From: Apium graveolens
Lineage: Eukaryota > Streptophyta > Magnoliopsida > Apiales > Apiaceae
Assembly: GCF_009905375.1 (NCBI RefSeq)
Contig: NC_133647.1
Location: forward strand, 131,828,088 to 131,892,087
Direction: 5' to 3'
DNA length: 64,000 nucleotides
Under the pieces are notes generated by a model. It searched no databases. It saw only the letters and a list, made by a program, of their open reading frames with translations, and had not been told where the DNA came from. The stretch's first letter is position 1. Each line of letters opens with the position of its first letter. Shown here piece by piece: positions 57,065-64,000 of this stretch. Both the position numbers and the translations under genes were made by a program.

Positions 57065-57663
57065 TGTTAGATATATTTGATAATGTCATGGCTAATATGT
57101 TTTATGTTTAGATTTCAGATCTTATTTGAACAGAACAAATCAGTACTTAACTGATCAGTACTTATACTGGAAGTCAGAACTTAAGGGATATCAGTATTTA
57201 TGTTATCAGGAGATAGATATCAGAACTTAAGTGCTGAAGGACGATCAGATAAGGACAGTAGCTGATTAAAGTTAAGAAGATCAAGATAAACATAAGAAGA
57301 GATATGCATGAAGAAGGAATTCCGTGAAGAATGGAATACTTGGAATAGAAGATATCTGATTGATATATTTTAGGAAGCAGAATTATATTCCATATCAATT
57401 AGCGAATATCTTGTAACTGTGTAGTATATAAACACAGACATAGGGTTTACACTAGAAGTGTTATCATTATCGAGAATATTATTTATTATAACCCTAGCAG
57501 CTCTCGTGATATTTTGTTCATCACTGAGAGATAACAGTTCCAGATTGTAACAGAGTTTATTGTTTAAATAAAGTTTGTTTTCTGTTACATAAGTTCTTGA
57601 AGTTTGATTTGATTGTAATAAACACTGTATTCACCCCCTCTACAGTGAAAGTGTGACCTAACA
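57065..57663 (+). repeat. Copia B 3' LTR (599 bp)
   Basis: Same length as the 5' LTR, with one substitution seen (CAGTATTTATG versus CAGTACTTATG). Confidence 0.95.
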
Positions 57664-57668
57664 TGGCA
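57664..57668. other. Target-site duplication of Copia B, right (TGGCA)
   Basis: Repeats 44,446-44,450. Confidence 0.95.
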
Positions 57669-59240
57669 GTTCTCTGAGATTTCAAGTGCCATTTTTGTTG
57701 ATAAAGTCAATTTCAGCTTCCATTGCCCTCTCCCGGTTTTTATCCTTCGTTGTTTCTCTGTAATTTGATGGTTCCTCAACTGCCATTAAAAAGAGCTCTT
57801 CTTCTAGTACCATTTCTTCCATGTCATTATAGACTTCACTAATCAGCCTAGTGTTTCTCGATTCTTTGCTATCATCATAGTTTTCTGGAGCCAGTTTGTT
57901 GAAGAGTCATGTGTCAAAGGTGTAACCGGTTCCTGTTCTTCAAACTCAGTCGAGTGCCCATCATCAACATTACCACTATTACCTTCCTCATTCTCAAACA
58001 GATTTTTTTTCAAATGAAAAATCTATATGTATAGTCTCGTTATCATTACCTTTCCAATCCCAAGATTCATTTTCTTCAAAGATTACATTGTTACTGACAT
58101 ACACCTTTTTATCCTTTAGACTATACAAACGATATGCCTTTGAGCTAGGTTCCCTTCTCAAGTTGATCACACACGAGCTAAGATCATCCATTTTTTGTGT
58201 ATTTACACAAGGAACCTTCATGTGTCCAAGGAAGCCAAATACTCGAATATGTCCAATATCAGGTTTCATCTTATTTTATGCTTCATATGGTGTGACATCA
58301 GTTAAAGCTAGAGTAGCAAGTCTATTTAACACGTACAATATATGTCTAACTGTTTATCCCCATAATATAGTCGATAATTTTAGCTACTTTAAGTAGCTCC
58401 TCACCATTTCCATTCTCGTCCGATTTCTACGCTCCACTACACCACTTTGCTGTGGTGTGGTGCTTTATAGTGTCACATTCTACATGCTTTCTCATAATAC
58501 CTTTTAAATTTATTTAACATGAACTCGCCACCTCTGTCGGTCCTCAAAAATTTGATCTTTTTTATCATTTCCATCCTCAACCAATGCTCTGAAACTTTTG
58601 AAGACTCCAAGTGCCTCATACCCCGACTGAAATCGTCTACCAACAAAAAGTAATATCTTTTACTGAATGCTGTTGCAGGTGTGATTGGGCCAAATAAGTC
58701 CCCATGGACGAATTCTAAAGGTAAATTTGCACTAAATTTGCACGAAGTGGCATATGTTTTCTACTCTGTTTGAACAAAAGACACTCGGTACACAGTTCTG
58801 TTGGTTGCACAATCTTAGGAAGATTTCTCACCATCCTTTCTTTAGACATCATAGACAAGGCTCGATAATTAACATGGCCTAGAGGAGCATGCCATAATTT
58901 TGAGGCATTGTCTGAGCTCATTAATAGACATTCTGAACTTCCTGTATAAATTATCAATTTGTAAAATCGATTTGGTGACCTTTTAATCTTTGTTAACAAT
59001 TTCTATTCGTTATCATAAACCTTTAGAAACTCTCCTCTAGTTTGAACTTTTTTCCTTCTACTAGTTTGCTTATACTTTTGATGTTGCTACGAAGATTAGG
59101 GATAAAGTATACCTCATTAACTATGTGTTCATGACCATCTTTATATTTAAGAACAATCAAACCTCTCCCTTTAATTTTAACAGTTGATCCATCTCCGAAT
59201 TTTACTCGCCCCGGGACTCGTTGAGGTCTTCGGGTCAAGA
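57664..59240 (-). pseudogene. Copia C Pol remnant: protease to RT start
   Basis: Continuation of the minus-strand element split by Copia B. Reading right to left: protease-side VKFGDGSTVKIKGRG (59,238-59,023), the GAG-pre-integrase zinc region (58,999-58,715: LWHAPLGHVNYRAL, CTECLLFKQSR), integrase core (about 58,700-58,470: HGDLFGPITPATAF, LLVDDFSR, FLRTDRGGEFM), integrase C-terminal part (58,269-57,994: GHIRVFGFLGHMKVP) and the RT start near 57,780-57,664 (ERAMEAEIDFINKNGT). Frames are broken at several points. The LRTDRGGEF signature differs from the RSDNGTEF of A and B, so C is a different, older Copia lineage. No LTRs are visible. It ends abruptly near 59,225. Confidence 0.85.
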
Positions 59241-60040
59241 TAGTCCTATTAATGGGTTCCTTACCATGGCTCCTCCTTTTTAGGATGACGTCTTTATCGA
59301 TTATTCATTCTTTGCTCTTAACATATGATCCAGAAAATTCAGGGTCTCTCTACTTCCATATGGAGGTTGCAAGCCTCAAATATAAATATTCGGTCCCTCG
59401 AGGGGAGAACTCATATCATAGTCACGGGGACCCGTTGTTTAAATTCTTGTTCCTAGAGATTTTGACACCTGAACGTAGGCCGGTGTTGACTACGTTCTAA
59501 TGGTGGCGGTTGAAAGAAATGGTTTTTCATTGATGGAACTGACAACTGGAGTCGTGGTTGGATGATCTTGACTACTTCGTGATTCTAGTTTTTTTAGAGT
59601 TTTTGGACTTGTCCTTTATAGCAGGGATACTCTCTTTTCTTGTTTGGAGAATCTTCGATCAATATTGTTGGTTTAAGGATCATTGAAATCACGATTTCCC
59701 TCTTTAATGGAGTCCATCCCTAAAGAATAATAAGGTTCATACTCCTCATTTATACGGTGTTGAAGTTATCTCCCCTGACTTTTGGACATACAGACATCAA
59801 ATGAGGGTGATTAGAGTTCAAGAATCCCCCTTGGTTATACATTTCTCGAGGTTGGAGATTGTTCTTCCGATCAATGGCTGAATAACTAGGATCTCCGTAC
59901 CTCAAAGATCAGTCCCTCGAGATTGAGGTTTGACTAAGGGTGGTATCTCAATAGTGGAGATGACGGTGGGCATCGTAGCTGGCAGCTTCTTAGTGGTTTT
60001 TTGTGCTATCATAATTATCCTTATTTCCTGACGCCAAATT
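59241..60040 (-). pseudogene. Decayed minus-strand reading frame, possibly retrotransposon gag
   Basis: From a minus-strand ATG at 60,012 the frame reads MIAQKTTKKLPATMPTVIS for 37 codons to a stop. Further protein-like stretches follow in other frames (for example RYGDPSYSAIDRKNN, then MDSIKEGNRDFND). TTGGCGTCAGG lies about 25 nt upstream, resembling a degenerate PBS. This would suit the start of an old LTR-element gag, but I cannot identify the family, and chance is not excluded. Confidence 0.3.
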
Positions 60041-60145
60041 TTATGGATAAAAATTAGTTACTTAAATCAACTCTCACAAGATTTATAGATACATTGGTGT
60101 ATTTTAAATATCAAGCCAAAAAACCTATTATGAGAATCAAGGGTT

Positions 60146-60407
60146 CACTACATCATATATGACCTATTGTAATAGTAAAAAAGTATTGTTTAAGGCCAAA
60201 AATTGTGGATATAAACAAACAAATAGGCTATAGTCACACTTTTTTAAAAAACCAATTCATCATCAATGTGGGCATCATCTTAGGGGTCTATTGTTACATT
60301 TTTGATTTTTAGGTTACACTAGCAATATTGAACCATAGTCTATGTCTACGTTTCCCGATTTATGGTAACATCTTTCAAGGTGTAACCATAGATCTATGGT
60401 TACAATA
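60146..60407 (+). mobile_element. CACTA-like transposon terminus 1
   Basis: CACTACATCATA start, followed within 260 bp by five copies of GGTTAC or GTAACC in both orientations (about 60,291-60,403), including a perfect 24-bp palindrome at 60,381-60,404 with half-site TGTAACCATAGA. Terminal CACTA plus clustered subterminal motifs are typical of CACTA (En/Spm) ends. No matching inverse end (TAGTG) was found. Confidence 0.45.
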
Positions 60408-60700
60408 CACTACACCATAAACAACCTATTGCAACTAAAAAAAATGTTGGTATATGTCCAAAATATGTTGTTGTAGGCCCAAATATTCAAAGGCAACACT
60501 TTTCTGGTGTTAGTTTTTTCGATGTTATCTTTGGGGTCAATAGCAACACCACAATTCTCTATGCCTATATATATTTTGTGTTGAAACAGAGTGCAACAAC
60601 AACAATATTAGTATCTTATACTAACATAGTTAAATGTTGTCTTTGAATTGAAACACCCTGAAAAAGTTAGTGGGACCCATATGACATGTAAGCTGACAAC
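60408..60700 (+). mobile_element. CACTA-like transposon terminus 2
   Basis: CACTACACCATAAACAACC start, then repeated GCAAC motifs (60,430, 60,493, 60,541, 60,594). It aligns loosely with terminus 1 (CACTACAyCATA...ACCTATTG), so it is a diverged relative in the same orientation. The opposite end would lie further right, perhaps beyond 64,000. Whether the UPF1-like exon at 62,005 lies inside this element is unknown. Confidence 0.45.
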
Positions 60701-60734
60701 TGTGCCATGTCATATGTGCCACGTCACATGTGAC

Positions 60735-60784
60735 ACATCAGCATATGTGGGGCCCACCTTTGCCACATCAGCATATGTGGGGCT
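60735..60784 (+). repeat. Short direct repeat (CACATCAGCATATGTGGGG, 30-bp period)
   Basis: Two copies, at 60,735-60,753 and 60,765-60,783, with related fragments (CATATGTGCCACGTCACATG) just before them. Confidence 0.85.
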
Positions 60785-62004
60785 ATCATTCAACACTTTA
60801 CAGGAGCAATGAAAAAATTTTAATTTACAAAAAAAAATCAAAATTGATTTACATGATTTTCCGAAAGTTATATCAACATTAACAATTTACTGAATAATAT
60901 TTCAAACCAATCTTGATTACAATTCACCTAATTAAGTACAAGAGTATATTTTACCTAATTTACAGTAATTATTTATTTCCAACATATAAAATAAAGAAAA
61001 ATTAAATGAAAAGTATATTCAAACAAAAATAGATTAAAATAACTTCCGAGGCATTCTACTAGCCACCAAGATCAGCAAATTCCACTTATTTATCGGTCAT
61101 GCACTTTTGTGGTTCAGCTACTGCAAGTATAGAAAATGATATGACAAATGTTAACATATTAAATAGAATTATAAATTAACTAGTCTAGCGTAATGTTATT
61201 GCAGAAATTATAATTTATTCTAAGAGATTCAATTTTATTATGGAATTAATATGAAATATTCTAAGATCACCAATCATTTCAAAACACTTTTATGAAAAAT
61301 AGTATAGTGCATCAACATTAGAGTCCTAGAGATCGAGGTACTTATTGACTTTATTAGACCAGAAATAAGTCTGGGACATAAAAATGAATGTCAAGAAAAG
61401 CAGCGAACTTCCTAGGATAAATTTCGAAGTCCCTACTTTCCATAGTTAAGAACACTCATAAAAGAAAGACTCTACTTTCCGAAACATAATCAGCATTAAA
61501 TATTCTCACTTACTTTAAATTTCTTGACTGTTCCATGTTACTCGTAATGCCAAAATTATTCTATATACCTCTGAGCTCTAACAAGGCTGCAGGTCAATTT
61601 ATTTAAGGGGTATGTACTAGGGTGCAAATGTAAAATATCACAATTCATAAAATATGTATCTAGCAGATAAAGGGCGGGATAAACAATTAACATAATATGA
61701 ATTGTCTTACAAAAGAAGCAGAGCATCAGAGTTGGACTCAACATTTGCATTTAATCTGTATACAACAAATAGGAGGAACCAAAGATCATAAATTCATATT
61801 TCGATAAAAGAAGAGAAGGCATAGTACTTTAATATAATTCTAACAGAAAAGAGAGTCTCAAAACTACTTCAGGGAGATCGTTACAATCACTTCTCTGGAC
61901 CGTCCAAAACACCATCAAATTTTTTACGATATAATATATACACAGCGATAATATTAAACTAAAAGAGCTAACAGCTACAAAGAAGTTGAAATAACAAAAC
62001 CTAC
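60785..62004. other. AT-rich noncoding sequence
   Basis: No supported gene. Short open stretches here are not convincing. A TTGCAG acceptor-like site on the minus strand near 61,120 is followed by a stop-containing sequence. Confidence 0.6.
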
Positions 62005-62100
62005 CACATGACCCGCAGAATGCCAAGCCGGATGAGCTGCATCACCAGAATAACGCAGTCGTAACTCATCACCAGGGACAAGGCGTAATTCATTATCTTT
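62005..62100 (-). pseudogene. UPF1: Single UPF1-like exon (32 codons), isolated
   Basis: On the minus strand the block reads KDNELRLVPGDELRLRYSGD, then AAHPAWHSAGHV. From memory this matches the segment of the plant UPF1 helicase (nonsense-mediated mRNA decay) lying before the RNA helicase core, with only about four changes. It is bounded by AG (62,102-62,101) and GT (62,004-62,003), is a whole number of codons (96 nt), and has no stop. I found no neighbouring UPF1 exon within about 1.5 kb on either side; plant UPF1 introns are usually short. It is therefore most likely a captured or duplicated gene fragment, though a real gene with very long introns is possible. Confidence 0.7.
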
Positions 62101-63725
62101 CTAAAATGTTTTCACAAAGAAAGGAGTAAGAAATATTATAATCACGGGGAAAGTTCTGTGAGGTAGCTTATAAATATTCCATAATGAGGTAGCACCGAGT
62201 TCTGTGATACAAATGAAAGTGAATTGGAAACTGCTAATCCTTTTACTTGGTGGACAAACCACAATGTCATGATAATCTCCTTTTAGCAACCCACTTATAA
62301 ATATGGAAGCCGTTTTTATAATCTTTTGAGCTGCGTATGAAATTCATGTTGAGTGCTACAACTATTTGCTAAATGTTTGTCTGCCGTATAGATCTTAAAC
62401 CAGTAGAATTTGTGTAGAAATTTTCATAGAAACCATTAGGATTATTTCTTGATGGAAATATTATTGTTAAGGTCTGCTTCGATACATTATCCATTTATAT
62501 ACTACCAAGACATCTTGTATTAGTATCGTGTATATATGATATACTACCAAGATCTTTGGTGTTAGTATCTTGTATATGATTATTTTCAATGTGATAACCA
62601 TCACAATTCTACTAAATTTTGTGTATGCGTCTAATCATATATAATTAAAATGAAGCATGATTTTGAGCCTGTCTTGAATGTACTTGGATATAGCAATACC
62701 ATACAATGAATAGTTTATCTGAATTGAGCACAGTAAGATATGGTGAGACAATGAATACATCTGTAGCTAACAACTCTCACTGCAAGATTTAGCAAAAAAA
62801 GAAAAAGTAAAAAAGAACCTCTACATGCAAGATTATGATGGTAATTATATAGAGGTAATCCGTTTTATTACCAGTCTACATAGTCTGAAGTTGGATATAA
62901 TGAGACCCGCATAGACATGCAGTCCAGAATTACAGGCATCAGTGGCTATATTTTTTGTCTTTCTTGCTCAAAAACAGTAAAAAATGCAGCATTTGTTGGG
63001 GAAAATTATCACAACTGGGCCATGAAATTTTTTTTGGATAATGATCATAAATCTTAATTTTTAAAAGAACTATTATGTAATCTGATCACATATATGATAC
63101 AACCATTTCAACAAAATCCCAACTATCAATCTTAACAAACCTAAGAAAGGTCTTCACAAGTTTAATGATTTACAGCAGATATAGATTATATAGATCAATG
63201 TTTTTCTTTAAATTATTTAACAGTCATACTAGTATATCAAAAGTAGAGGAAAAATAGAGAGCACAAATACAAACAAAATTACAAGAAAATATTGCACACT
63301 TTATCATAATCAGCTTCAAGCTTGATAAGTGGTGCATACACAAAAAAACTCTTTCTCTACCCGCCAGGCCAGAACTTAAATGGAAATTTTAAGGGTGTCT
63401 GCACAGGATTTATATGTAGTTGCAATCTGGAGTTAAGGATTTACCTTCCCAGGGAAGGTAAGAAACATTCTTTCCGAGCAGTAATATTATACCATAAACA
63501 AATTATATTTTAAAATTTTAAAATATAACAACAACGATACATATATTTGGTACAACCATTTAACTTGCTTCTCGAAGAGAAAACGTGTTGACCAATTTTA
63601 ATAAACCTCGCAAAAAAAGCATAACCATATATATGAGGGTGCTTGACCAAAGAAGATAAATACCCGGCTAAAATTTTTAATTTATTTGAGTGGAAACATC
63701 ATAAGACAATTAGCAAATAATTAGG
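62101..63725. other. AT-rich noncoding sequence
   Basis: No gene recognised. It contains a duplicated block of about 42 bp (62,498-62,537 and 62,540-62,579: TATACTACCAAGA... TTAGTATC...TGTATAT). Otherwise it is low-GC sequence without long open frames. Confidence 0.6.
62498..62579 (+). repeat. Two-copy tandem repeat, about 42 bp
   Basis: TATACTACCAAGA, ATCTT, TTAGTATC and TGTATATGA occur in order in both copies, with a few differences. Confidence 0.8.
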
Positions 63726-64000
63726 CATCTAACTCAGATAAATGGTCAAGCTGAGGTGTCTAACAGAGAGATCAAGCGCATTTTAGAGAAAGTTGTGTGC
63801 CCGTCGAGGAAAGATTGGTCTTTGAAGCTTTATGCAGTTGTTTGGGCGTATAGAACAACATATAAGATTCCATTGGAAATGTCGTCGTTACAGTTGGTTT
63901 ATGGTAAGGGGTGTCATTTTCCTGTGGAGCTCGAGCATAAGGCATATTGGGCTTTGAAGAAATTGAATCTTGACTTGGATGCGGCTGGAAAGAAGAGGAT
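63726..64000 (+). pseudogene. Ty3/Gypsy integrase fragment, runs off window
   Basis: An open frame of 91 codons without ATG reads [37 protein letters not shown] and [20 protein letters not shown]. This is the C-terminal part of a Ty3/Gypsy integrase core including the catalytic Glu (in AEVSNRE) and the following conserved region. The [12 protein letters not shown] and ELEHKAYWA signatures are those of Athila-type plant Gypsy elements rather than the chromovirus at 1-43,355. Upstream sequence shows no integrase, so the element is truncated at about 63,726, or its upstream part is deleted. It continues beyond 64,000. Confidence 0.85.

Larger units (their letters stand above)
44451..57663 (+). 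mobile_element. Copia element B (SIRE-like, 13,213 bp)
   Basis: Complete Ty1/Copia element with 599-bp LTRs (TGTTAG...CTAACA), PBS, intact gag and pol, a 2.4-kb spacer with a small ORF, a third ORF with one nonsense codon, and a polypurine tract. TGGCA duplications flank it. The LTRs differ at one position by eye (44,583 region C versus T), so the insertion is very recent. It is related to Copia A in gag, pol and ORF3 layout but has different LTRs, and its own repeated motif, AAGTTCTGAT/ATCAGAACTT, where A has CAACGGAT. Confidence 0.95.

Noticed and set aside
59252..59500. 82-codon plus-strand ORF right of Copia C
   Set aside because: No family recognised; the minus strand here looks more protein-like.
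61040..61130. Minus-strand acceptor-like TTGCAG followed by VAEPQKCMTDK
   Set aside because: A stop follows after 11 codons and I cannot place it in UPF1 or any other gene.
62101..62289. 62-codon minus-strand ORF beside the UPF1-like exon
   Set aside because: It does not resemble the preceding UPF1 segment; probably intron-like sequence.

Overview
The window is plant nuclear DNA, almost certainly from a eudicot, and consists almost entirely of nested LTR retrotransposons. All three LTR families whose 5' leader is visible use a plant-type primer binding site (TGGTATCAGAGC, initiator methionyl tRNA). The Ty1/Copia and Ty3/Gypsy lineages are angiosperm types. One short block at 62,005-62,100 on the minus strand matches a conserved exon of the plant nonsense-mediated-decay helicase UPF1. 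I cannot name the family or species from sequence alone. No bacterial, viral, tRNA, rRNA or CRISPR features are visible.

Positions 1-43,355 hold a head-to-tail array of one long-LTR Ty3/Gypsy element (chromovirus/Tekay-like, about 9.84 kb per period): internal, LTR1 (4,898-9,106), internal, LTR2 (14,734-18,943), internal, LTR3 (24,574-43,355, split). Neighbouring units share LTRs. The gag and pol reading frames carry the same stops in all copies, so the element was dead before it was multiplied. Only a short pre-gag ORF in the third unit (19,156-19,869) is open.

Positions 28,121-42,679 hold Copia element A, inserted in LTR3 with a 5-bp ACCTT target duplication. It has 1,079-bp LTRs, gag, a pol with one frameshift, and a 1,501-codon third ORF. 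A 1,364-bp solo LTR of another family (40,076-41,439, target duplication GAAAC) sits inside it. Positions 44,451-57,663 hold Copia element B (599-bp LTRs, target duplication TGGCA, intact gag and pol, a small ORF and a third ORF with one nonsense codon). B sits inside an old, decayed minus-strand Copia element C (43,356-44,450 and 57,664-about 59,240). The Gypsy array also ends inside C. Relative order: C first, then the Gypsy insertion; A and B are both recent (4 and 1 LTR differences by eye), and the solo LTR is younger than A.

Positions 59,241-64,000 are AT-rich, with a decayed minus-strand frame, two CACTA-like termini, short tandem repeats, the lone UPF1-like exon, and at the right edge a plus-strand Ty3/Gypsy integrase fragment.

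The most unusual signal is in A and B. Each carries its own short DNA motif repeated dozens of times in both orientations across LTR, gag, the integrase-RT linker, the 3' noncoding region and ORF3 (A: CAACGGAT/ATCCGTTG; B: AAGTTCTGAT/ATCAGAACTT). In A the inverted form is read in two different codon frames, so it is the nucleic acid that is kept. The two elements also share a collinear ORF3 that does not look like an envelope and appears to have its own leader.
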